Below, piece after piece: positions 1-8,881 of a stretch of 64,000 bases of DNA. The position numbers were made by a program, and so were the translations under genes. Each line of letters begins with the position of its first letter. Position 1 is the stretch's first letter. Source of the stretch: an uncultured Clostridia bacterium (GTDB taxonomy: Bacteria; Bacillota; Clostridia; TANB77; CAG-508); contig CAKPPO010000002.1 of NCBI GenBank assembly GCA_934177725.1, forward strand, positions 42,981-106,980, in the 5' to 3' direction. The notes beneath the pieces are model-generated. The model had not been told where the DNA came from, made no database searches, and saw only the letters and a list, made by a program, of their open reading frames with translations.

Positions 1-506
1 CTTTGACCTGCTGCTAAATCATTCGCATAAACATAATCTTCATTTATTCTAGAACCTGTTGAATCCACTGCTTCTATATGAAAACTAAAAGATTTCTTTT
101 CAGTAGTTTTATTTGTAACTTTTACAGTTAATTTCGTATCAGTTATTCCGTAACTACCTTTTATTACTTCAAAATTTCCTAGTTCTACATTTACATCATT
201 TGCTAATATTTCTTCTGTACTTGCACCTGTTGCCTTATCTAAATTTGCACTAACTTCATTTAAGCTATCTGATAAAGTTTTTTGCGAATTAACAGTTATA
301 ACTATTGCTAGAATACATAAAATAAGTCCTGCTATTGCTTGTCCCTTACTAGCTTTCTTAATTAACGAAATTATTGAAAATATTACACCTATTAACCCTA
401 ATATAAATGATAAGTTGTTTACAATTGGAATAAATGATGTGCATATTCCTATTATTCCTAATACTAAACTTGCTGTAGCAAAACCACTCTTTTTTGTTTG
501 TTCCAT
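1..506 (-). CDS. DUF4190/DUF4352-like membrane protein, partial
   Basis: The start at 506 follows an AGGAGG site; the C-terminus is cut by the window edge after 168 residues. The N-terminus (MEQTKKSGFATASLVLGIIG) leads into two hydrophobic segments around residues 10-45 and a third at about 55-72, a DUF4190-like hairpin. A secreted-looking domain follows that resembles the immunoglobulin-like DUF4352 fold (motif KLTVKVTNKT). It sits directly downstream of the tail chaperone genes, where the tape measure gene is expected. It could be a superinfection-exclusion or lysogenic-conversion protein, but that is inference from position and architecture only. Confidence 0.6.
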   Translation of the reverse strand, partial: MEQTKKSGFATASLVLGIIGICTSFIPIVNNLSFILGLIGVIFSIISLIKKASKGQAIAGLILCILAIVITVNSQKTLSDSLNEVSANLDKATGASTEEILANDVNVELGNFEVIKGSYGITDTKLTVKVTNKTTEKKSFSFHIEAVDSTGSRINEDYVYANDLAAGQ

Positions 507-599
507 AACAAATTCCTCCTTTTATTATTATATGTCGCATTATAGCATATTTTATTGTCGAAATTTGTCATTTCTTGCGATAGTTTTAGATTTTTTATA

Positions 600-881
600 C
601 TATCCTTTAAAAATTTTTCTTTGTTCTTCTAAGCTTTGTTCTTCTTCATTCTCTTTAAAAAGTTCTGGATAATTATCTTTTATTAATATAATTTTTGCAT
701 TTTGATTCATGCAATCACCTGCTATTAATTTATTGGTTACCGCTTCTTGAAGAATTATTTCTCTTTTTAAATCATCCATTATCTTAATTAAATGTGCTTG
801 ACAATATTTATCAATTTCTATATATCTACTATTCCAAAATTCCTGTGGTTTCATATCAAAATAGTAAGCAAGACTTTCCAT
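600..881 (-). CDS. tail assembly chaperone, downstream (T) part
   Basis: This 93-residue frame resembles the short protein after the tail chaperone in many Clostridium phages (N-terminus MESLAYYFDMKPQEFWNS). Its ATG has no visible Shine-Dalgarno sequence. The same frame is open upstream without a stop through the end of the preceding gene and well beyond (past position 1070). That is the arrangement of G/GT tail chaperones, where a -1 slip makes a fusion. A -1 fusion across 1384-600 would be 261 residues. No canonical slippery heptamer was found in register, so independent initiation at 881 remains possible. Confidence 0.6.
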   Translation of the reverse strand: MESLAYYFDMKPQEFWNSRYIEIDKYCQAHLIKIMDDLKREIILQEAVTNKLIAGDCMNQNAKIILIKDNYPELFKENEEEQSLEEQRKIFKG

Positions 882-937
882 TGAATAAATTAGTTCTACT
901 AGATTATTAGATTTTTTTATGTCTAATATAATATTAT

Positions 938-1384
938 CTAATCCATGTGAGTTTGAAATTCTTGTTTCGCTATTTCCCCTATAGCTGTCTCTGCTGATTT
1001 TCGAATCAACTCGTTCATATTCATTGTTAATAAAGGATTTGATATCATTTCTTTTAGTTCTTTCTTGTTCATTTTCTTTTTGAAAAAACCCTCATCATTC
1101 AAAGCCTCTGCAATCTTTTCATATAAATCATTTATTGTTATTCCTTCTGTTCTACAATCATCTATAAAATCATATACTTCATTTGATGATGCAAATGCAC
1201 TTTTACCTTCTTCGTCTTCTGCTAATTTAAATATTATTTTTGAAAGTGCTTCTCCATCTAATATAGAATATGCTTTTGTAAATACTTCTTCGAAGTTTTT
1301 GTTTTTTAGTAGATTAGCTATTTCTACTATTTTTCTTGTTTTTAGTACTAAATTAATTGTTTTATTTTTTGTTTCTATTATCAT
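938..1384 (-). CDS. tail assembly chaperone (G-like)
   Basis: A 148-residue, mostly helical, acidic protein located between the tail tube gene and the tape measure position, the usual place of the gpG/gp13-like tail assembly chaperone. It is preceded by AAAGGAGAGAA, a good ribosome site. The C-terminal half is rich in Lys and Glu (KKKMNKKELKEMI). The reading frame ends at 938 while the -1 frame stays open into the 600-881 frame. These proteins bind the tape measure during tail assembly in other siphophages; here the assignment rests on synteny and general character. Confidence 0.6.
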   Translation of the reverse strand: MIIETKNKTINLVLKTRKIVEIANLLKNKNFEEVFTKAYSILDGEALSKIIFKLAEDEEGKSAFASSNEVYDFIDDCRTEGITINDLYEKIAEALNDEGFFKKKMNKKELKEMISNPLLTMNMNELIRKSAETAIGEIAKQEFQTHMD

Positions 1385-1433
1385 TTAATTTCTCTCCTTT
1401 GCAAAAGAGAGAAGACCTTTCAGCCTTCCCTTA

Positions 1434-1922
1434 TTAAAATTTTGTTAAATCTCCTTCTACTGGATATCCATCTGTTTCTACTACTTTTGACTCTTTATAT
1501 ACTCTCATTGTGTCTTTTATAAAGTCTCCATCATTCATTTCTTGTCCCGCAATATCAACTGTACATTTAACTGATTGAACTAATGGCTTATTATCAACTG
1601 ATGCTGTTGTTTCTGGATATTCTAAGAATAAGAATATAGTTGTATCTGCATCTGCAATAGCTTGAATAGCTTTATGTGTTTCTTGGATAAACATCATTTC
1701 AATATCTACTGTCTCTGCTTTTCTTTTTCCTTTTGCCATTCTTTCTTCTTCTAAATCTAAAGCACTATATGTTTGTCCTTCTTTTAAAGTTTTTAGTTGT
1801 CCTACTTTTTGAACATAACCTATACTTGTTCTATTTCCTGTTAATGTTGTTGAATAAGATACCTTTGCTTTCATTGCAACTTGTGGTGTCGTTGTTTTTG
1901 GTGTTACTTCTTCATCTTCCAT
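1434..1922 (-). CDS. major tail (tube) protein
   Basis: A 162-residue protein, typical length for the phi13-type tail tube subunit. It is rich in beta-forming segments and has the repeated pattern of tube proteins. It starts with MEDEEVTPKTT after an AGGAGG site and lies between the tail completion protein and the chaperones, the conserved position. Identification rests on position, size and composition, not on a diagnostic motif. Confidence 0.7.
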   Translation of the reverse strand: MEDEEVTPKTTTPQVAMKAKVSYSTTLTGNRTSIGYVQKVGQLKTLKEGQTYSALDLEEERMAKGKRKAETVDIEMMFIQETHKAIQAIADADTTIFLFLEYPETTASVDNKPLVQSVKCTVDIAGQEMNDGDFIKDTMRVYKESKVVETDGYPVEGDLTKF

Positions 1923-1934
1923 TTTTAATTCCTC

Positions 1935-2321
1935 CTATCTTAAATTAAAAGAGTTCGTTATAGAATTATAACGAACTTCAAATGTTATTGTTATACCATA
2001 TTTTTGCAATATAGGGTCATATACTGCAGGACTGGTATTTGTCCTTATAAAATTTAATTCTTGAAGTTTTGTATCAACTTCGTCTGTCATTTGCATTGCT
2101 TGTCTTTGCTTTTCATTCCAACAAGTTATTGAAATTTGAAATGTAGAACGAATTGGAAATCCATTTTCTGTTAGATTTACTGACTTTAAAGGTGTGTGTA
2201 ATTCCAATATAGGAAATTTACTTTCTGTATTTGGATTACTTAAAATTGGTTTATTTTTATACAAATTTTCTAGCTTTTCATATACTAAATCGCTAAACTC
2301 TTTTATACTTAAATCTTTCAT
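1935..2321 (-). CDS. tail completion / tail terminator protein
   Basis: The start is placed at the ATG at 2321 (MKDLSIKEFSDL) because its first bases overlap the stop of the upstream connector as ATGA once the connector's CGG frameshift is applied; a longer start at 2330 is possible. About 128 residues. It occupies the slot of the tail terminator or head-tail joining protein in siphophages, between the HK97 gp10-like protein and the tail tube. No catalytic motif is expected. Confidence 0.55.
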   Translation of the reverse strand: MKDLSIKEFSDLVYEKLENLYKNKPILSNPNTESKFPILELHTPLKSVNLTENGFPIRSTFQISITCWNEKQRQAMQMTDEVDTKLQELNFIRTNTSPAVYDPILQKYGITITFEVRYNSITNSFNLR

Positions 2322-2855
2322 TTTGTACACTCCTTTAACATTTCATTTAGTTTTTCTTTAACTATTTCCATATTTTCATTTCTACTTTCAAACTCTGCAT
2401 CTCCTAAAAAATGATTTGCTTTTGCTCCGAACTGCTACATAGAATTGTTTTCCACTTATTGTTACAATAGGATAATTTAATGTTCTTCCTACTTTGTTTA
2501 TAGGTATATACCATTCTGTATAACCTGATTCAATAAAATGTTTTGTTTTTCCTATATGCTCTTGTTCTGCCCATTGTCCTGTTCCAAAATATTCAAACCA
2601 CAAATAAGATTGTCCATTTTCAGTCATAAATTTAGAAGAATCAGCATAGACCCTTCCTTTTACTTCTTTTGTAGACATATCTATCATTTCTACTATTATA
2701 CCATCTTCTTTATGACCTTTTTCTAATTTTACTGCATAACCTTGAATATTTTTTAGTATATCTTCAGTTATTATTTTTGCGGTTTGTGGTAGTTTTTGAA
2801 TTATAGCATTAATATTTTTGAAATTATGTTTTATTTTTATATCACAGCTTATCAT
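2318..2855 (-). CDS. HK97 gp10-like head-tail connector, +1 frameshift at CGG
   Basis: The first frame runs from ATG 2855 through FYVAV and then meets CGG at 2429-2427, after which it stops early. Skipping the C gives a coherent C-terminus (VGAKANHFLGDAEF) that ends at 2318, exactly in ATGA overlap with the next gene's start. The complete product would be 178 residues, normal for this family. The AKANHFL segment matches the usual end of HK97 gp10-like neck proteins. The preceding codon is GTT and the following sequence GCA. This is one of seven CGG-associated shifts in the window. Confidence 0.75.
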
Positions 2856-3181
2856 TTTTGCATTTTCTCCATTCTATATACATACGTATTTCCTATTTTA
2901 TTTTTATCTAATACTCTATATTCAGGAATAAACTCCTCTAATTTTGAGACATCTTCAAATGATACTCCATCGCCTTTTTGTATTTCATAATCTCTTGTGC
3001 TTCTACCTTTATAAATACTATAATCTACTTCTCCTGTGGATTTTTTATCTAGTTCATTTACATCTTGTTGCATATTTAGCCAAGCTATGCTTTTATATTT
3101 CCATTTCTTATCTGGTTCTCCGTGATCTTCTATTTCTTCATATTCTGATATATATACTTTTGTTAAATCTCGTAACAACAT
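2852..3181 (-). CDS. head closure / head-tail adaptor protein
   Basis: A 109-residue protein starting with MLLRDLTKVYISEYEE. It overlaps its neighbours by a few bases on both sides, as translationally coupled connector genes do. Size, beta-rich character and position between the first connector and the gp10-like protein fit a Stf/gp16-type head closure protein. No motif proves the function. Confidence 0.55.
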   Translation of the reverse strand: MLLRDLTKVYISEYEEIEDHGEPDKKWKYKSIAWLNMQQDVNELDKKSTGEVDYSIYKGRSTRDYEIQKGDGVSFEDVSKLEEFIPEYRVLDKNKIGNTYVYRMEKMQK

Positions 3182-3486
3182 TATTTAATCCTCCTTAAGC
3201 CAGATTTTATAATGTCATTTCTTAGTTTTTCTATAATATCTTCAAATGATGTTGAAATAGAACCTTCGTTGCGACTTGTTAACCCTTCTGCTCCTCTTGA
3301 CAAATAAATTGCCTTCGTAGCTTTTTTTATGTATGGAAATAGTTTTATATCTTCTTTTTGTCTATTAGAAATATCAGAGGCAATAGAGCTTACTTCCTCT
3401 AATATTTCACTCAGAACTTCTTTGTCCTCTTTGTAATTAGCTCCTAAGTCAGTTATTATTTTATCTATATTACTGGTTTCTGCCAT
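3181..3486 (-). CDS. head-tail connector (gp6-like)
   Basis: A 101-residue helical protein directly after the capsid gene, the position of the SPP1 gp15 / HK97 gp6-type adaptor that binds the portal ring. Internal pattern: short helices, and a conserved-looking segment LFPYIKKATKAIYLSRGAEG, common in this adaptor group. It has a ribosome site AGGAGG about ten bases before the ATG and ends abutting the next connector. Confidence 0.6.
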   Translation of the reverse strand: MAETSNIDKIITDLGANYKEDKEVLSEILEEVSSIASDISNRQKEDIKLFPYIKKATKAIYLSRGAEGLTSRNEGSISTSFEDIIEKLRNDIIKSGLRRIK

Positions 3487-3504
3487 TTCTATTGCCTCCT
3501 ACTT

Positions 3505-4620
3505 TTAGGCCATTGAATCAATTGTTGCTATTCCTGCTTTTTTAGCCTTATTTCCTGAATCTACTTCAACAACTACTATTTTTTGTCCCGTTGTTGCTGT
3601 AATTTCGTCTGTTCCATTCCAAGCTGTATATCCAGATGTGCAAACTGCATCATATTCTGGCATTGTTGGATTTGCAGCTGCTTTATATTTATAACTATTT
3701 CCAGATTTCAAAGCTGGTGTAACAGTTATTTTTGTTTTTCCAGTTGATGTTCCTGCTTCTGATGTTACATTTAATTCAGCAAGTTTAGCATCTGTTACAT
3801 AGAATATTGTATCTTCCATTAATGCTTTTGTTCCTTTGTATAAGAAATCTTCTAATGCTACTGCATCATCAAATGGTACTTTTTCTGCTCCATATTCTGA
3901 TACATAGAATGGTTGAGCAATAGCTCCGTCCATCATTACAACAGCTTTTACGCCGTCAGGTAATCTTGTTGATTCATAAACTCTAACAGAGTCATACATT
4001 CCAATAGCTTGTTCTTTTGGGTCTGTTCCATTTGGTAAATCATCAAGAATTTTCTTTATTCCTTTTCTATATTCGCTATCTACTACAATAACTAATAAAT
4101 CTGACTCTATACCATCGATAAAGTCATTCTTTAAAGTTCTTGCTTTTTGTAATAAAGTATCAATTGTATCTTGTATATTATTTTTTGCAGAAACTTCTGT
4201 CCCTTCTAATACTTTTGCAAAAAACTCTCTATCTAAGTATCTTATAATAGCTGATTGATGATTTACTTTTCTTTTTTCAGCCATGCCATCAATGCCGTAA
4301 AGTTTTACGTCTTTTCCTTGCAATTCTTCTACAATTTCTTTATCTGTATCAATAACAACCTTCACTGGTTTAGCTTTTACTTTATCGCCTTTTCCAGCAG
4401 CTCTTGCAGTACCTTTATCTTTTAATTCTGCATTTACAAATCTTTTATATTCAATTACTCCACCTTCTGGATTTCCAGAACCATTTTTGGCTTTTATTTG
4501 TTCTGACACTGCTCTTGCAGCAACATTCTCTAGTACTCCACTTAATACTTGTTTTAAATTTTCCTTTGTTTTACCATCTTGTAGCATTATATTTAATGCT
4601 TCTTGTGTAATTTCTCCCAT
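3505..4620 (-). CDS. major capsid protein, HK97 fold
   Basis: A 371-residue protein following the scaffold gene. Residues about 1-290 have the mixed composition of an HK97-type coat (DSVRVYESTRLPDG, VVMMDGAIAQPFYVSEYG). The last 80 residues contain a threonine-rich beta segment (KITVTPAL...YKAAANPTMPEY) resembling a small Ig-like or decoration domain. AGGAGG lies upstream of the start. No protease gene is nearby, consistent with a separate DUF4355 scaffold protein rather than a cleaved delta domain. Confidence 0.8.
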   Translation of the reverse strand: MGEITQEALNIMLQDGKTKENLKQVLSGVLENVAARAVSEQIKAKNGSGNPEGGVIEYKRFVNAELKDKGTARAAGKGDKVKAKPVKVVIDTDKEIVEELQGKDVKLYGIDGMAEKRKVNHQSAIIRYLDREFFAKVLEGTEVSAKNNIQDTIDTLLQKARTLKNDFIDGIESDLLVIVVDSEYRKGIKKILDDLPNGTDPKEQAIGMYDSVRVYESTRLPDGVKAVVMMDGAIAQPFYVSEYGAEKVPFDDAVALEDFLYKGTKALMEDTIFYVTDAKLAELNVTSEAGTSTGKTKITVTPALKSGNSYKYKAAANPTMPEYDAVCTSGYTAWNGTDEITATTGQKIVVVEVDSGNKAKKAGIATIDSMA

Positions 4621-4639
4621 TTTTAATTCCTCCTATTTT

Positions 4640-5206
4640 TTAATAACTTGCTCTAGCTATTGATTTGTTTCTTTCATTATCAATGCCTAATTTTTGGGTT
4701 GGAGTATCTTCTTTTAGTCTTTCATTCACAGCTTTTTCTACAGCTTTATTAAATGCATTTGAAACTTCTTCAATTTTAGAATTAATTTCTTCTGCCTTCA
4801 CTGTTTCAAAATTAAAGAAAGTTAATAAAGATATATCCAATCCTTTTTCACTTGCTATTTTGGTTGCTTGTTCTTTCAATTTATAAGCATTTAATTCTGC
4901 AAGTGCTTTTTCTTTACCCTCTTTTTCTTTTTGTGCTTGATATTCAAGCTTTTGCTCTTTGTTCATCTTCGCTAGTCTTTCAGCTTCTGATTTTTCAGCG
5001 TCATTTATTGTTTTCCAATTGTCTTGTGCTGTTTGAATAGCCTGTTGAACTCTTCTGTCAAATTCTGCTTGATTCTTTCCATCTTTTAAGAAATCATCAA
5101 ACGTTACAGGATTATTGTTTGTTCCTGCATTTGGATTATTTGCTCCCGCTGGTTCATTATTTGCCCCAGTATTAGCATTGTTTGGATTATTGTCTTGTCC
5201 TTCCAT
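4640..5206 (-). CDS. capsid scaffold protein, DUF4355 family
   Basis: A 188-residue protein with an Asn/Gly/Ala-rich disordered N-terminus (residues 1-35) and then a long charged coiled coil (about 45-165), the layout of DUF4355 scaffolding proteins. It lies immediately before the capsid gene. Start at 5206 after AAAAGGAG. The unusual leader upstream (5207-5356) is listed separately. Confidence 0.8.
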   Translation of the reverse strand: MEGQDNNPNNANTGANNEPAGANNPNAGTNNNPVTFDDFLKDGKNQAEFDRRVQQAIQTAQDNWKTINDAEKSEAERLAKMNKEQKLEYQAQKEKEGKEKALAELNAYKLKEQATKIASEKGLDISLLTFFNFETVKAEEINSKIEEVSNAFNKAVEKAVNERLKEDTPTQKLGIDNERNKSIARASY

Positions 5207-5356
5207 TTTTTACTCCTTTTGCCCCAGCCATTGCCTAAAGCCCCAGCCATTGCGAATTTGTATTCTTTTGTTCTTTATAGCCTGCAATCAGTAAAAAGGC
5301 ATAAAAAATAGACGTACGTCTACGTCTAAAAATTATAATTATAAAATGTTAATAAC
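5207..5356 (-). promoter_or_regulatory. leader before scaffold gene with direct repeat and palindrome
   Basis: On the minus strand this gap contains a perfect palindrome TAGACGTACGTCTA, an imperfect GCCTTTTTAC...GCAGGC pair, and two direct copies of CAATGGCTGGGGC six bases apart just before the scaffold ribosome site. No convincing reading frame was found. The combination suggests a transcript leader or phage promoter control element; the function is unknown. Confidence 0.35.
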
Positions 5357-5464
5357 TTATTTATTTTTTACTTTTATACCGCAATATATTACAAATATTA
5401 TCATTCCTGCTAATTCTGTTAATACTGTAGCTATTACTCCACACCAAAATGGATTTATATACAT
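5357..5464 (-). CDS. small phage membrane protein, 35 aa
   Basis: Starts at 5464 eight bases after GGAGG with MYINPFWCGVIATVLTE; one hydrophobic helix covers residues 7-28, followed by a basic tail. Tiny proteins beginning with an NPFWCG-type motif are common in Firmicutes prophages. The gene directly follows the 71-residue gene at 5466-5681. Function unknown. Confidence 0.65.
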   Translation of the reverse strand: MYINPFWCGVIATVLTELAGMIIFVIYCGIKVKNK

Positions 5465-5465
5465 A

Positions 5466-5681
5466 TTATTTTTCCTCCTTCTCTTCAAATCTTGCTATAT
5501 AATTTTTCTTTATATCGAAGTTAGTTATTTCATCTACTGTCAATTTTGCATTAATTTCTATATTTGCAACAAATTTTAAATCATTTGTTATATCATCTGC
5601 TCTTTCTATTAATTCTTGTCCTATTGCTATAATTGATTTCTTTACATTTTCTTTTCCAACTGGTGTTAATGTTTCTTTCAT
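5466..5681 (-). CDS. hypothetical phage protein, 71 aa
   Basis: A 71-residue acidic helical protein (MKETLTPVGKENVKKSII) with a ribosome site AGGTGG before the ATG. It is one of several small genes wedged between the MuF head protein and the scaffold gene. Not recognised. Confidence 0.55.
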   Translation of the reverse strand: MKETLTPVGKENVKKSIIAIGQELIERADDITNDLKFVANIEINAKLTVDEITNFDIKKNYIARFEEKEEK

Positions 5682-5705
5682 ATTTCCACCTTCTTTTCAT
5701 AATAA

Positions 5706-5729
5706 AAGCACCTACTTGTTAGTAAGTGC
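5706..5729 (-). terminator. hairpin terminator or attenuator inside head module
   Basis: On the minus strand AGCACTTACT and AGTAGGTGCT form a 10-pair imperfect stem with a four-base loop, followed by TTTTATTAT. It lies 30 bases upstream of the 5681 start, inside the late operon, so it probably attenuates rather than ends late transcription. Confidence 0.55.
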
Positions 5730-5734
5730 TGTCT

Positions 5735-5890
5735 TTAATTATTAAAATCTATATCTTTACATATTTTTTCAATTTTCTTCATAAGTGGTGTATTTTTATC
5801 TATTTCTTGTTTATCGTTCCAAAATTTTGCTTCTAAACTACTTACTTTTTCTTGTTTAGTTAATTCTATTTTTCTATCTTGCTTTTCCAT
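5735..5890 (-). CDS. hypothetical phage protein, 51 aa
   Basis: The start at 5890 follows GGAGG by eight bases, and the ribosome site overlaps the last codons of the MuF gene, so the two are coupled. The protein is lysine-rich (MEKQDRKIELTKQEKVSSLE) with a central EAKFWNDK segment. Not recognised. Confidence 0.6.
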   Translation of the reverse strand: MEKQDRKIELTKQEKVSSLEAKFWNDKQEIDKNTPLMKKIEKICKDIDFNN

Positions 5891-5891
5891 A

Positions 5892-7338
5892 CTATAATTC
5901 CTCCAATTTAACATATATTATACCATTTTTATTTTTTATGTCAATTAGTTGAAAATCTGTATTTTTCATAAATAGTATTTCTCCTCCACCTTCATCATTT
6001 AATGTAGATAGGTTTCTTCCAGTCTTAGATTTTATTTTCATTATCATTTTAAAATTTGTATCATATACACCTAGCGCTGAAGATATATAGCTATTCCAGT
6101 GCCCTATTTTTTGTTCATTATTAAATATAGACAATATATTTGAGACATCTTCGCTATCTCTTACATAAACACATCTTTTAACCCAACCTTTATATATTGG
6201 CATTTCTTTTAATGCATTATCTAAATTTTGTATGTATTCCTTATCTTCTTCTGATAATTTTTCATTATTATATAATTTTGAGTTAATTTTATAAGACATA
6301 CTTTTTAGATACTGTTTTAATGATTTATATTGTTCTTCTCCCAAAACATTTCCATTTCTAAAGTCTTTGCTCTTATAATTACTATTATATACAATAGTTG
6401 AACGGCAAAAGTGAAAGTGATGTCGTATTGGAGGCAAATTTAAGCCTAATACTAATCCATTACATCTAATTCTTTGGATTGTTAGCTCTTTTTGTGTTTC
6501 TCCGCCAATATCTATCAAATACATTTTCTTTGTTGATGTAAAACTCTTGATTATTTAAGCTATCACACATCAAAGTTGTTTTATCATCTTCTACCGCAAT
6601 AAATCTAACTTTTGAATTATCTTCAGTTACTTCTTTTATTCCTTCTACTTTGGCTAGATTATTTAAACCTATCATCTGTAAATCTACTGCACCTGATATT
6701 TTATCATTATTTATATTAAGCTTTTGATTATTTTGTCTATTTATTATTGTTTGAAACTCATTAGAATCAATTTCTAGGTCTTTTTGTTGTTGCATATTTA
6801 AAATTACTTGTTTGTATATTTGTTGTGCACTATATTGTATTGTTGCTTCAATATACTGTTTCCAATTAAATCCACTATAATTTGGTTGATCTAATAATGC
6901 AAGAAATAAAGCCATCGGAATTATTGATGGCTTTTTCTTTTTATTTACTTCTTGTTGACCTTGCTTATAGTAATAATTTGCATCTTCATACATTATTTGT
7001 TTTTCTTGTTCTTCAAGTTTGTTTTGTTCTTCTATATATGCACTATAAATAAGCAATTCTAGTATTTCACTATTCTTTACTCTTGTTCGATTGTAAATGT
7101 TATTTGCTAATACACTAAAATAGTTGTTATTCTTTAATAGCCCTTGTTCTTTCCATTGCTCAATGTATGTATTAATTCTTCTTTTAGTCTTATTATCAGC
7201 AATATTATAAATATTTTCTGATGTAAAGTTAAACGTATCAAATATTTCTTGAAGTTTATTTTGAGTTTGTCTGCTTATCCTTTGATAGATTATTTTCATT
7301 TTTTGCATCTGTTGGTCGTGATACTTCCATATTTCCAC
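5892..7338 (-). CDS. MuF-like minor head protein, +1 frameshift at CGG
   Basis: The first frame (from 7338, overlapping the portal end by about 80 bases) reads through FDRYW and then meets CGG at 6504-6502, after which it ends in a nonsense tail. Skipping the C gives WGETQKELTIQRIRCNG and on through GLNLPPIRHHFHFCRSTI, the conserved C-terminal signature of the Mu gpF/SPP1 gp7 minor head family. The joined product would be 481 residues and stops at 5892, two bases before the next start. SPP1 gp7-type proteins bind the portal and travel with the DNA. Coiled-coil character is visible around residues 95-130. Confidence 0.8.
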
Positions 7339-8869
7339 TTATATCACCTACTTTTACATTAATGTCATTGGGTTGATTAGGTTCTTCTATTTTCGTCATG
7401 TTTTCTAAATTTTTTTGAATATTCTCTTGGTTTTGCTTGTCCATTTCAGCAAGTTCTGACTCTGCATCTAATCCAAATGGTAAATGACTTATAATTGATT
7501 TGTCACTTACTAATCCTCTTAACTTTAACCAAGCATTTGTAAGACTTTCTGTATCTGTAGGTAAATTACGTATTAATATAACATCTATATCTCTAAAATC
7601 ATATTCTTTACCTTTTTTTAGATTTATTCTTGCTGTTATCATTTCCCACATCCTTAAATATTCTTTTCTAAATAAATGATGTGCTTGTTGTAATACTTGT
7701 TCTAAAGGGAAAAACTTCTTTTCTAAGGCTGCTGCATTGTCCGCATCAGTGAAACCTTGGTCTGTTACATTCGGTACCCCTGAAATCATAAGAGCCATAT
7801 CTAAACATGTTTTTTTATGATTTTCTGAGGCTGTATCATTAATGTCTTTTATAATCCAATCAATATCGCCATCTTTATCTGGAGTATAAAATACTTTTGC
7901 GTTTAAAACAGCTTCATCTTCTTGCACTCTTGCTGGATTTTTGGTCATTATTATATTGCCATCTTTATCTTTTTGTTCTTCTCCTTTATCATTTACTAGT
8001 GGTATTAAAGGCTCATTTGTTGGAGAGAATCCTGTTACTTTTAATTTTGCGTTATCATTATAATCGAAAATATTTGCATTATTTTCAATTACTTTTTCAT
8101 TTTTATTTATTAGAGTCATAACATTTTCAAAAAAAGCCATTCCATAAGGGTTTTCTACAGCAAAACAAGGCAAATCAGTCCATCTTACGGGTTTATTGCT
8201 ACCATCTACTTCTTCAAACTTATATTCAGCATTTTCAGTAATAACCTTCTTTTCTACTCCATCAACAAATTGCTTTTTATAGTCTTTTGTTATTATTTCT
8301 AAATGTGTTTCAATTCCACCTGTTGCTGTGTTTTCGTACCAACATCTTAATAAACCTATTTTTGTACTTGGTACGTCATAGTTCCATATAGCTACCGTAT
8401 TTAGGCTTGAAATGTTGGCATAGACTTCTTCATTGTTTTTATTTTCGTATACTAAACCATAACCTGCTCCTGTGGTAATATAATCAAGTACACAATCATA
8501 AAAAAAGCTACCATTGTCATTATATTTTGCAATATAATCAATAATAGCTTGATAATCTTCTGGATTATTCTTTTCTCCAAAAACTCTTTTAAATATTCTA
8601 TTTAAAATTCCCTTTTGGGTTTTATTTATGTTCTTGACTTTAAATTGAGGCTCTTTTCCTCCAAAATATCCACTTGCAATAATACTTATATAATATTCAA
8701 GTGCAACAACAACATCTTTTTTGTCATACTTTCTTGTAAATCTATCTTGTAGATATTTTCTATGCATAAATATTGGCAATGCTTTCCCCCATAATATACT
8801 TATATTTTGATTTATATTTTCTTCATTTAATAGTTCATCTTTATATTGTACTTTTTCTATGAAACTCAT
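7256..8869 (-). CDS. portal protein, SPP1-type
   Basis: A 537-residue protein between terminase and minor head genes, the size and place of an SPP1 gp6-type portal. It carries the N-terminal portal block (RKYLQDRFTRKYDKKDVVVALEYY begins near residue 38), a central acidic region and a disordered C-terminal tail ending in KDKQTNSK. The ring of portal subunits is the DNA gate and the terminase docking site. Reading frame intact, no in-frame CGG. Confidence 0.85.
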   Translation of the reverse strand: MSFIEKVQYKDELLNEENINQNISILWGKALPIFMHRKYLQDRFTRKYDKKDVVVALEYYISIIASGYFGGKEPQFKVKNINKTQKGILNRIFKRVFGEKNNPEDYQAIIDYIAKYNDNGSFFYDCVLDYITTGAGYGLVYENKNNEEVYANISSLNTVAIWNYDVPSTKIGLLRCWYENTATGGIETHLEIITKDYKKQFVDGVEKKVITENAEYKFEEVDGSNKPVRWTDLPCFAVENPYGMAFFENVMTLINKNEKVIENNANIFDYNDNAKLKVTGFSPTNEPLIPLVNDKGEEQKDKDGNIIMTKNPARVQEDEAVLNAKVFYTPDKDGDIDWIIKDINDTASENHKKTCLDMALMISGVPNVTDQGFTDADNAAALEKKFFPLEQVLQQAHHLFRKEYLRMWEMITARINLKKGKEYDFRDIDVILIRNLPTDTESLTNAWLKLRGLVSDKSIISHLPFGLDAESELAEMDKQNQENIQKNLENMTKIEEPNQPNDINVKVGDISGNMEVSRPTDAKNENNLSKDKQTNSK

Positions 8870-8881
8870 TTTGATTCTCCT

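Noticed and set aside
881..950. CGG-type shift in the tail chaperones
   Set aside because: There is no CGG in the upstream frame and the required shift is -1.
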